A DNA stretch of 64,000 nucleotides from Desulfomicrobium macestii (GCF_014873765.1 NZ_JADBGG010000003.1:1-64000), one strand, 5' to 3'. Numbered from the stretch's first letter, positions 16,055 to 24,832 are shown. Program-made: numbers and translations. Notes: generated from the letters alone by a model not told the origin.

Positions 16055-18137
16055 ACAAACCAAATTTTCCAAGAAAAACCTCCTTACCGCCCTGCACCAG
16101 GCCGGTGCGCCCATGCGCAGCAAGAACATCTACGACCTGTTCGACGCCGACGCCTCCCTCAAGAAGGTCATCAAATCAACGCTGGCCCAGATGGTCGAGG
16201 GCGGCGAAATCGTGCAGATGGGCAAGAGCTACGGGCTCCTGGACAACCTGCCGCGCATGACCGGCACCCTCGACGTGCGCCGCTCCGGAGTGGGCTACCT
16301 CATTTCCGAAGACAAAAAGCAGAAGGATCTCTTCATCCACCCCAGCAACTTCGGCGGAGCCTGGCCCGGCGACAGGGTCGTCGCCGTCATCGACACCTCG
16401 CGCAAGAAGGACTCCCCGGAAGGACGCGTCGTCGAGGTTCTGGACCGGGCCACGCGTGAGCTTCTGGTCAGGGTCAGCCGACGCATCCATCAGGACAGCT
16501 ATTTCTGCCATCCCACGGACTCGCGCATGCCCTTTTACACTGTGGTCGATACCAGCGGCATCCCCAACCCCGAGAAAGGCGATATCCTGAGCGTCGCGCC
16601 GGTGGAGGAGCAGGAAAAGGGACTTTGGCGCTGCACGGCCCTGCGCCGTCTGGGAGAAGAGCGGGATCTGGCCACGCAGGAGCTGCTCGTCAAGACCGGC
16701 TATTCCATTCCCGAAGTCTTTCCGGTTCCGGCGCTGCGGCAGGCCGAAGCCCTGCCGGATGCCCCCTCTCCCGAGGACTGGGCGGGCCGAAATGACCTGC
16801 GCCGCCTCGCACTGGTGACCATCGACGGCGAGACGGCCAAGGATTTCGACGACGCGGTCTACGTCGAACGGCAGGAGAACGGATACCGCCTGGTCGTGGC
16901 CATTGCCGACGTGGCCCACTACGTGCCCGAAGGCTCCCCGCTGGACGTCGAGGCGCTGGCCCGGGGCAATTCCTATTATTTCCCGCTCTCGGTGGAACCC
17001 ATGTTCCCCGAGGCCCTGTCCAACGGACTGTGCAGCCTGCGGCCGATGGTTCCTCGACTGGCCATGGTCGTGGACACGCCCTATTCGCTTGACGGAGAAC
17101 CCGGCGCGCCAAGCCTCTACAACGCCGTGATCATGAGTCAGGCCCGCCTGACCTATAATCAGGTGCAGGCCGCCCTGGACGGCTCGCCGGACCAGGACAC
17201 GGCCCCGCTTCTGCCCATGCTACGCGACGCCGAGGAACTGGCCAGAATTTTCATGAAGCGCCGCATGGATCGCGGCTGCCTGGATTTCGACATCCCCGAG
17301 GCCCAGGTCCGCGTGGTCGAGGACATCATCAGCGTCCACGCCGGAACCCGACTCTTCAGCCACCGCCTGATCGAGGAGTTCATGATCGCGGCCAATGAAC
17401 GCGTGGCCGAATACATGGGCGCGCGCCAGCGCGTCTTCCCGTACCGCATCCATCCCCAGCCCGACGAAAAAAAGCTGGAGACCCTGCTGCGCATGCTCTC
17501 GCACACCAGCCTGGTGGACCGCCTGCCCAAGGAAATGAACCAGATGGGCCTGCAGCAGATCTCGCATGCGGCCAAGGGCACGGACATCGAATATCTGGTC
17601 AACCGCCTCATCCTGCGCACCATGATGCAGGCGCAATATTCGCCGGACAACGACGGCCATTACGGACTGGCCTCGGTCGCCTACTGTCATTTCACCTCGC
17701 CCATCCGCCGCTACGCGGATCTTCTGGTGCACAGGTCACTCAAAAGGTTGTTGGCGGGCGAAGCGGAAACAATGAGCGTGGGAGACGTGCAAGGCATCTG
17801 CGAAGGACTGAACGCCCTTGAACGCAAGGCCATGGAGGCGGAGCGGGAGATTCAGAAGAGATCGGCCATTCTGGCCCTTGAGGATCGGATTGGAGAGGAG
17901 ATGCGCGGGGTTGTTTCCGGAGTGGCCGATTTCGGCTTCTGGGTGGAGCTTCTGGACATGCCCGTGGACGGGCTGGTGCGACTCGCCACCCTGGACGACT
18001 TCTTCGTCTTCGACCCGGAACGCCAGGACCTGCTCGGCCAGCGCACCGGAAAAACCTTCGCCATGGGCCAGACCTTGAACGTGATTCTTGAGGCCGTAAG
18101 TCTGGAGAGGGTGGAAATCAACTTCACGTTGCCCTGA
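16032..18137 (+). CDS. rnr: Ribonuclease R, 3'-5' exoribonuclease
   Basis: A 701-residue RNase II/R family enzyme that degrades structured RNA. Residues 1-70 hold a winged-helix-like start, then cold-shock/S1-like domains, the RNB catalytic domain with IDGETAKDFDDAV (D265, D271, D273, D274), and a C-terminal S1 domain (RGVVSGVADFGFWVEL). Most family members have IDGEDA; here the residue after Glu is Thr, while the four metal-binding aspartates remain. It starts 23 bases inside lpxK, suggesting translational coupling. Confidence 0.93.
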   Translation: MPPKKQAKQTKFSKKNLLTALHQAGAPMRSKNIYDLFDADASLKKVIKSTLAQMVEGGEIVQMGKSYGLLDNLPRMTGTLDVRRSGVGYLISEDKKQKDLFIHPSNFGGAWPGDRVVAVIDTSRKKDSPEGRVVEVLDRATRELLVRVSRRIHQDSYFCHPTDSRMPFYTVVDTSGIPNPEKGDILSVAPVEEQEKGLWRCTALRRLGEERDLATQELLVKTGYSIPEVFPVPALRQAEALPDAPSPEDWAGRNDLRRLALVTIDGETAKDFDDAVYVERQENGYRLVVAIADVAHYVPEGSPLDVEALARGNSYYFPLSVEPMFPEALSNGLCSLRPMVPRLAMVVDTPYSLDGEPGAPSLYNAVIMSQARLTYNQVQAALDGSPDQDTAPLLPMLRDAEELARIFMKRRMDRGCLDFDIPEAQVRVVEDIISVHAGTRLFSHRLIEEFMIAANERVAEYMGARQRVFPYRIHPQPDEKKLETLLRMLSHTSLVDRLPKEMNQMGLQQISHAAKGTDIEYLVNRLILRTMMQAQYSPDNDGHYGLASVAYCHFTSPIRRYADLLVHRSLKRLLAGEAETMSVGDVQGICEGLNALERKAMEAEREIQKRSAILALEDRIGEEMRGVVSGVADFGFWVELLDMPVDGLVRLATLDDFFVFDPERQDLLGQRTGKTFAMGQTLNVILEAVSLERVEINFTLP

Positions 18138-18244
18138 AACTTGCTCAGTAGAATGTCACGTAATTGCTGAAGTGCAACTTGCATTCATACTGCGTTATGC
18201 CCATTCACATGGATTTCCTCTGAGGGTAGACGCCAATTCACCGA

Positions 18245-18575
18245 GTCATTCCCGCGCAGGCGGGAATCCATCTTCCGGCCATAAAAAGAACAAAGGCATG
18301 GATCCCCGCCTGCGGGGATGACTCGAGTGGGGTGCTAGCGTAGCGCGTGCACGCTAGCATGGATCCCCGCCTTTTCAGAGGTCACTGCAAAAAATCGTCA
18401 TCCCCTTGAAGAAGGGGATCTACGCCTTTCTAAGTATTTGAAAAGAATGGATTCCCGCCTTCGCGGGAATGACACTCAGGTTCATCCACGACTTTTTGCA
18501 GGTGCGTCTGAAGAAGGGGAACCCTACCTTTTTTAACTACATGAAAAGAATGGATTTACACTTTCACGGGAATGA
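18245..18575. repeat. Cluster of REP-like palindromes in the rnr to GIY-YIG gap
   Basis: At least six copies of the same palindromic motif fill the gap: 18245-18271 (reverse), 18292-18322, 18358-18371 (half copy), 18397-18420 (reverse, diverged loop), 18441-18473 and 18544-18575 (decayed). Good copies share GGAT(C/T)CCCGC-loop-GCGGG(A/G)ATGAC. The last two sit in a roughly 100-bp unit repeated imperfectly in tandem. Apart from these repeats nothing gene-like is seen in 18138-18571. Confidence 0.8.
18333..18359. repeat. 9-bp inverted repeat within the REP cluster
   Basis: TGCTAGCGT and ACGCTAGCA (18333-18341, 18351-18359) are perfectly complementary around a nine-base GC-rich loop. The sequence differs from the REP family around it and seems inserted between two REP copies. 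No T tract follows. Confidence 0.5.
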
Positions 18576-18643
18576 CATGCAGGTTCTTTCGCTACTTTTT
18601 TGCAGTGCAGTCTTTTCATGAAGACGGCAAAAACGAAGTCGCA

Positions 18644-18946
18644 ATGAAACGACAAAATACGTATTTCGTTTACATCCTCGCCAGCAAACTGAACGGAACC
18701 CTTTACACAGGAATTACTTCAAACCTTTCCGCCCGCGTATGGCAGCACAAAAACAATGTTGTGGAAGGGTTCACCCAAAAACACTTCGTCCATAAACTTG
18801 TCTATTTCGAAGAGCATTCGTCACCAAGTGACGCAATCTTGCGGGAAAAGCAGATCAAAAAATGGAACAGGAGCTGGAAAATCCGATTGATAGAGGAGAA
18901 AAATCCTGAATGGAAGGATTTTTGGGAAGACATTACGTCATTCTAA
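18644..18946 (+). CDS. GIY-YIG nuclease-domain protein (YhbQ/UPF0213-like)
   Basis: A 100-residue protein consisting of one GIY-YIG domain. The signature appears as YFVYILASKLNGTLYTGITS, followed by the conserved Arg (SARVWQHK) and the Glu in LREKQIKKW. The start at 18644 is chosen because homology begins there; no strong ribosome site is visible. Small stand-alone proteins of this kind are widespread, with little known about their job. It is flanked on both sides by REP-like palindromes (18245-18575 and 18952-18987). Confidence 0.85.
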   Translation: MKRQNTYFVYILASKLNGTLYTGITSNLSARVWQHKNNVVEGFTQKHFVHKLVYFEEHSSPSDAILREKQIKKWNRSWKIRLIEEKNPEWKDFWEDITSF

Positions 18947-18951
18947 AACAT

Positions 18952-18987
18952 AAAAAAGGCAGGGATCCCCGCCTGCGCGGGGATGAC
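18952..18987. repeat. REP-like palindrome after the GIY-YIG gene
   Basis: AGGGATCCCCGCCTGCGCGGGGATGAC, after a run of A, matches the family at 13893 and 18245-18575. It sits between two converging genes and could also help end transcription. The remaining 140 bases before mnmE hold nothing recognisable. Confidence 0.75.
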
Positions 18988-19130
18988 TTCGAGAGAATGC
19001 GGATGGTTATTTCAAGAAATCTGCATGCCTCAACGCCGACAACGCTGAGCGTTAACCAACACTATCCGTACATCACAATGTGCATATTCCCGCAAAGACT
19101 TGCTTGTGTCCGAAGATTGCCATTCCCCGT

Positions 19131-20504
19131 TCACTTCCCGATGCAAAATCCGTCGAACACGGCGCTCAGCACCTCCTGGGAGGAAATCTCACCCGTGATT
19201 TCCGCCAGAAGGACGCAGGCCGTGTCCAGACGGACGGAGAGGATGTCATAGGGCTGTCCGTCCGCGAGTTCGTCCAGCATTTGCGCAAGCTCTTCGCCAG
19301 CACGGACCAGGGCCGTGTGCTGGCGCAGGTTGGGCACCAGCGCACCGGCTTCTGGAGCGCCCGTGGCGGCCACGATCCGGCGGATTGCCGCCAGCAGGTC
19401 AGACACGCCCTGGCCATGCTTGGCGGATAGCGGACACAACTCCCGTTCATTCCATGGGCTCTCCCCAAGCCAGGCAGGCTCGCCGCCCACAAGATCCATC
19501 TTGTTGGCCACAACGAGCAGATTGTCCGTATTCAGGGCCAGGTCCAGATCCTCGGCTCCGGGCCCGAGCTCGGAATCGATGACCAGCAAAACCAGATCGG
19601 CCCTTCCGAGAAGTTCGCGGCTGCGCTCGATGCCCAGGAGTTCAACGCTGTCGAGAGACGCGCGCAGGCCCGCCGTGTCCACCAGCCGCACAGGCAGGCC
19701 GTCAATCTGCACGGATTCCTCCAGATAGTCCCGCGTCGTACCCGGAATGTCGGTCACTATGGCCCGGTTGATCCCGAGAATCGCGTTCATAAGGCTCGAC
19801 TTGCCCGCGTTGACCTGCCCCGCCAGAACCACCAGGGCCCCGTCGCGCCAGCAGCGGCCGCGATCGTAATTGTCGGCCAGCTCGGCCATGGCCTCGCGGA
19901 CCTCGGCAACACCTGCAGCCAGATCCTCGGGGGCCAGGCACTCGACCTCGTCCTCGGGAAAATCCACAGCCACGCAAAGTTGCACGCGCAAGGCTTCAAG
20001 ACCGGCCCGAAGCTCGCCGATACGACGCGCCAGCAAACCCTCAAGCTTGCTCCCGGCCAGACCAACGGCAACGGCCGTGGGCGCGCCAACCAGCTCCATG
20101 ATGGCCTCGGCCTGGGTCAGATCCATGCGTGAATTGAGAAAGGCCCGCTTGGAAAATTCGCCCGGCGCCGCCAGCCGCGCGCCATGCTCCAGACATTCCT
20201 CCACCACCCGGCGCAGAACGGCGCCGCCGCCATGACACTGCAGCTCGACGACGTCCTCTCCTGTGAAAGAACCCGGACCTGGCATGAAAGCCGCCAGCAC
20301 CTCATCCAGAAAATTCCCTCCAGCGTCTCGCAGTTGCCCGTGATGCAGATGGTAGGGTCTAAAAGCCGTGAAGCCCGGACGAGAGGAATGAAAAAGACCG
20401 CGCGCGATTTCCCCGGCGGCCGGGCCGCTCAGGCGGACAATGCCGATGGCGCCCTGGCCGGGAGGAGTGGCGATGGCCACGATGGTGTCGGAATTTGTGT
20501 TCAT
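19131..20504 (-). CDS. mnmE: tRNA modification GTPase MnmE
   Basis: A 457-residue GTPase that, with MnmG, modifies the wobble uridine of certain tRNAs. The N-terminal folate-binding domain starts TIVAIATPPGQGAIGIVRLSG. The GTPase domain has P-loop GQVNAGKSS (229-237), DIPGTTRD, DTAGLR and NKMDL, and the protein ends in the diagnostic FCIGK with the catalytic Cys. Last gene of the rpmH block. Unusually, the ATG lies only three bases after the T tract of a strong terminator, and no Shine-Dalgarno can fit between them. Confidence 0.96.
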   Translation of the reverse strand: MNTNSDTIVAIATPPGQGAIGIVRLSGPAAGEIARGLFHSSRPGFTAFRPYHLHHGQLRDAGGNFLDEVLAAFMPGPGSFTGEDVVELQCHGGGAVLRRVVEECLEHGARLAAPGEFSKRAFLNSRMDLTQAEAIMELVGAPTAVAVGLAGSKLEGLLARRIGELRAGLEALRVQLCVAVDFPEDEVECLAPEDLAAGVAEVREAMAELADNYDRGRCWRDGALVVLAGQVNAGKSSLMNAILGINRAIVTDIPGTTRDYLEESVQIDGLPVRLVDTAGLRASLDSVELLGIERSRELLGRADLVLLVIDSELGPGAEDLDLALNTDNLLVVANKMDLVGGEPAWLGESPWNERELCPLSAKHGQGVSDLLAAIRRIVAATGAPEAGALVPNLRQHTALVRAGEELAQMLDELADGQPYDILSVRLDTACVLLAEITGEISSQEVLSAVFDGFCIGK

Positions 20505-20507
20505 GAT

Positions 20508-20533
20508 AAAAAAAAAGCGGGCCGAAGGCCCGC
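20508..20533 (-). terminator. Strong intrinsic terminator between jag and mnmE
   Basis: Minus strand: GCGGGCC-TTC-GGCCCGC (20533-20517) followed by nine T (20516-20508), five bases after the jag stop and three bases before the mnmE ATG. It should stop most transcripts of the rpmH operon before mnmE, unless it is read through or controlled. Confidence 0.88.
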
Positions 20534-20538
20534 AAAGT

Positions 20539-21417
20539 TTAGGATTGACGAGCCTGGGCGGCTTCCTGACGTCTGGGTGGCCGACCGCCGGGTTTGCCGC
20601 GCTTGACCGGCAGGATGAGAACCCGCTTCATGTGCCCTTCGCCCTTGCTGCGCGTCTGCACGCCACGATCGTCCTGCAAGGCCATGTGCACGACCCGGCG
20701 ATGGAAGGACGACAAAGGCCGGGTACTCTGTACTCTTCCGGATTTCTTGGCTTTCTCCGAAAGAAACTGAGCAATGCCGAGAAGCTGCTCCTCCTGTTTC
20801 TGGCGATAGTCGCCCGCATCCAGCTGGATGCGCGGACTCTGGGGCCAAGATTTGGAGACGATGCGGTTGGCCAGATACTGGAGCGCGGTGATGGTCTGCC
20901 CGTCGCGGCCAATGATCAGGCCCGAGTTGTCCTCGTCCTCGATGAGCACGGTGATGGGGCTTGACGCCACGTCGATGGCCAGGGTCACGTTGACCGCGAT
21001 GGGCTTTATGAGGGCGGTCATGATCGTTCGGATATCCGCTTCCAACCGGACCATCTCCTCGGGGGAAAGCGTCGTGACGGGGCGAGGCTCATCTTCCTCG
21101 TCGAAATCAATGACTGCATCCGTCTCAAGGGCGGCATCGTCGGCCAGGACCACTTCCTCATGCAAAGCCGGAGCGGCTGCCTGTACGGCACGCACCGGTT
21201 CGGCCACAGCGGGCACTATAGGCTCGTCCACAGCCGGATACAGGCGACGCCTTTTGGCCCGGATGGTCGCCTTTTTGGCGCCAAGGCCGAATATTCCGGA
21301 TGATCCGCCACTGACGATTTCAATTTCCAGTGCCTCGCGCTGAGTGGCGAAAAACCGGCATGCGTCATCAATGGCCTGGTCCACGGTCTTGGCCTGAAAA
21401 TCCTTGTATGTATTCAT
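20539..21417 (-). CDS. jag: Jag/KhpB RNA-binding protein
   Basis: A 292-residue cytoplasmic RNA-binding protein (SpoIIIJ-associated, KhpB). The Jag_N domain (about 1-50) has the VSGGSSGIFGLGAKKA motif. A low-complexity linker rich in Ala, Val and Glu follows, then a KH domain with GLIIGRDGQTITALQYLANRI, and an R3H domain (RPLSSFHRRVVHMAL). A basic tail ends the protein. The start at 21417 is fixed by AAGGAGAG and by the Jag_N homology. It lies directly downstream of yidC as in most bacteria. Confidence 0.93.
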   Translation of the reverse strand: MNTYKDFQAKTVDQAIDDACRFFATQREALEIEIVSGGSSGIFGLGAKKATIRAKRRRLYPAVDEPIVPAVAEPVRAVQAAAPALHEEVVLADDAALETDAVIDFDEEDEPRPVTTLSPEEMVRLEADIRTIMTALIKPIAVNVTLAIDVASSPITVLIEDEDNSGLIIGRDGQTITALQYLANRIVSKSWPQSPRIQLDAGDYRQKQEEQLLGIAQFLSEKAKKSGRVQSTRPLSSFHRRVVHMALQDDRGVQTRSKGEGHMKRVLILPVKRGKPGGRPPRRQEAAQARQS

Positions 21418-21512
21418 CCAGCTCTCCTTCACGTTCCTGAAAAAATCAAAAAACGCATCACGGCATGCCCGGCGGCGTCCACGAACGGACGCCGCCGGGC
21501 ATGATCTCAATG

Positions 21513-23117
21513 CTACTTCGACTTTTTGATCATGTACGACTGCTGAGCGATGGACAGCAGGTTGTTGATCAACCAGTACACGACCAGACCGGAAGGAAAG
21601 TTCAGGAAAAGGAAGGTGAATATGACAGGCATGAACATCATGATCTTGGCCTGCATCGGATCGCCCATGGGCGGAGACAGACGCTGCTGCAGGAACATGG
21701 TCGCGCCCATGATCAGCGGCGTGATGTAGTAGGGGTCCTTGGCTGAGAGGTCGGCCAGCCAGACCAGATCCGTGAAGGGCAGGGTCGGGATGAAGGCCGC
21801 ATGCCTGAGCTCGATGGCGCCGAGCAGGGCCTGGTACAGGGCGAAAAACACGGGAATCTGCAGCAGCATGGGCACACAACCGCCAGCCGGGTTGACCTTG
21901 TAGGTCTTGTAGAGCTGCATGATCTCGGAGTTCATCTTTTCGCGGTCGTCGGCGTACTTTTCACGAATCTTGGCCATCATGGGCTGCAACTTCTTCATCT
22001 GCTCCATGGACTTGTAGCTCTTGTGCGACAAGGGCCAGAAGAGGAGCTTGATGATGATGGTCAGGATGATGATCGCGATACCGTAGTTGCCTACATAACC
22101 GTACAGAAATTTCAGAAACTGATTGAGCGGCTTGGCGATGATGTCGAAAAAGCCGTAGTGCATGCTGCCTTTGAGGTCCTTAGGCATGATGGCCAGGTCC
22201 TTGTCCGTCTTGGGCCCGAAATAGTAGGACACAGTGCGCAGCTGCGTGATGCCTGGATCAAGCAGGACCTGATCGGCGACGGTCATGCGGTAGACATTGT
22301 CCTCAAGCTTGGCGCGGGCAAACATGTCCGAAGAGGTCGGCACCATGGCCAGCAGGAAGTAGTTACTCTCGATGCCGCCCCACTGGGCCGGAGTGGGGGA
22401 TTCAACACCGATCTGCAGATCCTTCTGGCTATCTTCCTCGGTCAGGCTTCCGGCGGCCATGTAGGCGATCTTTGTCATGTTGTACTTGTCGCTCTCGGCC
22501 GTGAGCGGAACGCTGGACACGGAAAAGGCCAGATGTCCCTGAACCTGTGCCGCGGTGACGTTGGTGATCTTGACCTCTTCCTTGACCTCGTACGTGCCGC
22601 CGGTGAAGGTCAGCACCCGGTCCATCTGCACGCCGCCGACGACGCCGCTCAGCTGGATGGTACCGCTCTGACCGTCGGAAAGATCCAGATCTCCGCCCTG
22701 TACGGTCCATTCGCCCTGGGCCCAGGTCGGCATGGAATTCCAGATCAGACCCATGGGTGCCTTGGTCACGGACTGCGCCGTGACCAGATCGATGTTTTTG
22801 GCGCCCGGATCAATGGTTTCCTTGTAATCCTTGAGCTCGAAACTCTCCAGCACGCCACCGGAAGCGTTGATCACGGCGTGATACAGGGGCGTTTCAATGG
22901 AAATCTTTTCCCCTGTGGAAGGAGCGAACTGCACGGTTGGCGAGGAAGGCATCACCGGCGTCCCATCCTGGGGAGCGGGAGCCTCGGTCTGATTGGGTGA
23001 CGTAATATTCTGGGGTGCCGTTTCCAGGGGCGTGACCGGCGGAAACATGTAATTCCAGCCCAGAAGCACCAGCAGCGACAGGGAAACAGCGAGGATGACG
23101 CGTTTATTGCTATCCAT
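21513..23117 (-). CDS. yidC: Membrane protein insertase YidC
   Basis: A 534-residue inner-membrane insertase (Oxa1/Alb3 family) of the Gram-negative type. The N-terminal helix (VILAVSLSLLVLLGWNYMF) is followed by a large periplasmic domain (about 50-340) and the conserved five-helix core, including YGNYGIAIIILTIIIKLLFWPLSHKS with the hydrophilic-groove Lys/Arg region. The start at 23117 (MDSNKR) fits the family better than an in-frame TTG nine bases earlier. It sits five bases after yidD. Confidence 0.95.
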   Translation of the reverse strand: MDSNKRVILAVSLSLLVLLGWNYMFPPVTPLETAPQNITSPNQTEAPAPQDGTPVMPSSPTVQFAPSTGEKISIETPLYHAVINASGGVLESFELKDYKETIDPGAKNIDLVTAQSVTKAPMGLIWNSMPTWAQGEWTVQGGDLDLSDGQSGTIQLSGVVGGVQMDRVLTFTGGTYEVKEEVKITNVTAAQVQGHLAFSVSSVPLTAESDKYNMTKIAYMAAGSLTEEDSQKDLQIGVESPTPAQWGGIESNYFLLAMVPTSSDMFARAKLEDNVYRMTVADQVLLDPGITQLRTVSYYFGPKTDKDLAIMPKDLKGSMHYGFFDIIAKPLNQFLKFLYGYVGNYGIAIIILTIIIKLLFWPLSHKSYKSMEQMKKLQPMMAKIREKYADDREKMNSEIMQLYKTYKVNPAGGCVPMLLQIPVFFALYQALLGAIELRHAAFIPTLPFTDLVWLADLSAKDPYYITPLIMGATMFLQQRLSPPMGDPMQAKIMMFMPVIFTFLFLNFPSGLVVYWLINNLLSIAQQSYMIKKSK

Positions 23118-23122
23118 TGATT

Positions 23123-23356
23123 TCAATCTCTCTTTGACAAGTTAGGGGAGGGAACCGGATCGTAACCACCGGCACACAGGGGATGACAACGCAACAACCG
23201 CCAGATGGCAAGGCCCATCCCCCGAAAAATTCCATGAGACAAGACGGCTTGCCGGGCATATTCGGAACACGAAGGAGTGAAACGGCAACAGGGAGAATAG
23301 AGCGGGGATATCAGATACTGATACAGGGAAAGGATGTATACGAAGGCTTGGCGCAT
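23123..23356 (-). CDS. yidD: YidD membrane protein insertion efficiency factor
   Basis: A 77-residue small protein that aids YidC-dependent insertion. The family signature is clear: YQYLISPLY..CCRFTPSCSEYA..A, then RLLRCHPLCAGGYDPVP, with the conserved cysteines. It starts 17 bases after the rnpA stop. An upstream in-frame extension over rnpA is rejected, because homology begins at MRQAFVYILSLYQ. Confidence 0.93.
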   Translation of the reverse strand: MRQAFVYILSLYQYLISPLYSPCCRFTPSCSEYARQAVLSHGIFRGMGLAIWRLLRCHPLCAGGYDPVPSPNLSKRD

Positions 23357-23373
23357 GAAAACTCCGGAAAGGC

Positions 23374-23745
23374 CTAGGCCGCTCCAACCCGGGACACGAT
23401 TTTTGTCATCAGTGGACCAAGTTCCGAGGACACCTGCGCAAGGTCCATGGAATCCACGCAAACGCCCCGCTTGGGCACCACGACAATGTCCGCGCGCAGG
23501 TGAAAATCATGCCTGTGAAGCCGGAAGTACTCCCGGACCAAACGCTTGACCCGATTGCGCCGCACGGACTTGCCAATTTTTCTGCTCACCGTAAGCCCAA
23601 GACGCCAGGACTCCCCGGCATCTTCCCGCTCGAGCACAAAGAGGGTGAAACTCTTTGAAAAAAAACGACGGCCCCGGTCATAACAGCTACAAAACTGGGG
23701 CCGTCTCTTCAGTCGATACGAGGGAGGGTAGGCTAGACGGCTAAT
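23374..23745 (-). CDS. rnpA: Ribonuclease P protein component, probable ATT start
   Basis: The protein subunit of RNase P, which matures tRNA 5' ends. The RNP motif [16 protein letters not shown] is clear. The first conventional start in this frame (GTG 23637) would give only 87 residues and cut off [28 protein letters not shown], which is in frame and belongs to the family. No ATG, GTG or TTG exists between the upstream stop and that GTG. The best full-length start is ATT at 23745, with AAGGGA about 8 bases upstream, giving 123 residues and a 13-base overlap with rpmH. CTG further in is the alternative. Confidence 0.8.
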   Translation of the reverse strand: MSRLAYPPSYRLKRRPQFCSCYDRGRRFFSKSFTLFVLEREDAGESWRLGLTVSRKIGKSVRRNRVKRLVREYFRLHRHDFHLRADIVVVPKRGVCVDSMDLAQVSSELGPLMTKIVSRVGAA

Positions 23746-23870
23746 CTTTTTCTTCCCTTTGCTCTTCTGCGGCGCAGCACGGCCTGGCCGTTCTTGGTCC
23801 GTGAACGAACCAGAAACCCGTGACTTCTCTTACGCTTGGTGGTGCTCGGTTGATATGTTCTCTTGCTCAT
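23733..23870 (-). CDS. rpmH: Large ribosomal subunit protein bL34
   Basis: A 45-residue, very basic ribosomal protein. [19 protein letters not shown] and [20 protein letters not shown] match the bL34 family throughout; the C-terminus is RLAV. GGAG precedes the ATG. First gene of the rpmH-rnpA-yidD-yidC-jag block; its 3' end overlaps the proposed rnpA start. Confidence 0.97.
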   Translation of the reverse strand: MSKRTYQPSTTKRKRSHGFLVRSRTKNGQAVLRRRRAKGRKRLAV

Positions 23871-23901
23871 TTCATTTCTCCTTCAAAAAAAGTAAACTGG
23901 G

Positions 23902-23930
23902 AATGTAGCCGCAAATACTTAACGCGTCAA
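23902..23930 (-). promoter_or_regulatory. Candidate sigma70 promoter of the rpmH operon
   Basis: Minus strand TTGACG (23930-23925), 17 bases, TACATT (23907-23902), placing transcription start about 25 bases upstream of rpmH. The strong -35 and spacing fit a highly expressed ribosomal gene. Confidence 0.65.
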
Positions 23931-24002
23931 GATGCATTGCGCTCTTGCCCGCTGGACAATTCCGCCCGCATCCACCAAACTGGCCAGACCAAGGAGGAGT
24001 AC

Positions 24003-24590
24003 ATGTTTTTTCATACCCCTGACTGGGAAATGACCCTGTTTCGGTGGATCAATCAGAGCTGGCAAAACCCGCCCTTCGATTATCTCATGCCCCTGTTCTC
24101 AAGCTCGGCCTTCCTGTGGGTCCTGGCCATCACCATGGTCGCCTTCGGCCTCAGACAGGGGCGCGTGTCCATGGTCGTCGTGCTTGCCCTGGCCGCAAGC
24201 ATCGGCGTCTCCGACCTGACCTGTTCCCTGATCAAGGACAGCGTGGGCCGCGTGCGCCCCTACAAGAGCATCGGCGAAACCCGCTACCAGGATTCGGGAT
24301 CATGGGCGACCCTGCCGCAGGACTTCACGACCACCAAACAACGGGGCTCGTCCTTTCCTTCCGCCCACGCGGCCAACTCCGCAGCGGCTGCTCTCGTCCT
24401 TTTCGCCACATTCCGCAAGAAGGCAATATGGGCCCTTCCGCTGGTCATCGGATACTCGCGGATCTATCTTGGAAAACACTTCCCCATGGACGTTCTGGCG
24501 GGCTGGGCCACGGGACTGGCCGTGGCCGGAGTCCTGCTCCCGCTCTATCCGTTGCTCTGGAGCCGCTTGCGCTCTCGATGGATCAGATAG
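24003..24590 (+). CDS. PAP2-superfamily membrane phosphatase
   Basis: A 195-residue membrane phosphatase of the PAP2 type, which in bacteria removes phosphate from undecaprenyl diphosphate or lipid A. The three catalytic motifs are visible: KDSVGRVRP, PSAHAAN, and SRIYLGKHFPMDVLAG. About five membrane helices. AAGGAGGAG upstream fixes the ATG at 24003. Its last 46 bases overlap the end of the converging LAB_N gene, and a GT2 gene follows, so a lipid-carrier or lipid A role is likely. Confidence 0.85.
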   Translation: MFFHTPDWEMTLFRWINQSWQNPPFDYLMPLFSSSAFLWVLAITMVAFGLRQGRVSMVVVLALAASIGVSDLTCSLIKDSVGRVRPYKSIGETRYQDSGSWATLPQDFTTTKQRGSSFPSAHAANSAAAALVLFATFRKKAIWALPLVIGYSRIYLGKHFPMDVLAGWATGLAVAGVLLPLYPLLWSRLRSRWIR

Positions 24591-24832
24591 AGGTTCCGGG
24601 TATAAATGATGGAACCCGTCGACTGGCCGACAATGAAAACGATGTCCTTGCGCAGAATGGCATAGGTCAGCAGAAAAAAACTGCCCAGCAAGCTGAAGTA
24701 CCAGAAACTTATGGGGATGACGCTTTTCTTCTCCCTCTCGGAGACGATCCACTGCCAGAAAAAACGCATGAAGAAAAATCCCTGGCCCGTAAAACCGATG
24801 GCCAGCAACCACCACTGTGTCGTTAATTCCAT
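24545..24832 (-). CDS. LAB_N domain membrane protein (lipid-A-disaccharide-synthase N-terminal-like)
   Basis: A 95-residue membrane protein made only of the LAB_N domain: three hydrophobic helices with the conserved GFTGQGFFFMRFFWQWIVSE and VPISFWYFSLLGS segments (here IPISFWYFSLLGS). Such proteins occur beside GT2 dolichyl/undecaprenyl-phosphate glycosyltransferases, and their biochemical role is unclear. The start at 24832 is based on domain homology; a GTG at 24883 is possible. It follows the GT2 gene by 122 bases and overlaps the PAP2 gene tail to tail. Confidence 0.78.
   Translation of the reverse strand: MELTTQWWLLAIGFTGQGFFFMRFFWQWIVSEREKKSVIPISFWYFSLLGSFFLLTYAILRKDIVFIVGQSTGSIIYTRNLYLIHRERKRLQSNG

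Noticed and set aside
23118-23126. TTG start for yidC overlapping yidD
   Set aside because: YidC proteins begin MDS.R at the ATG three codons later.
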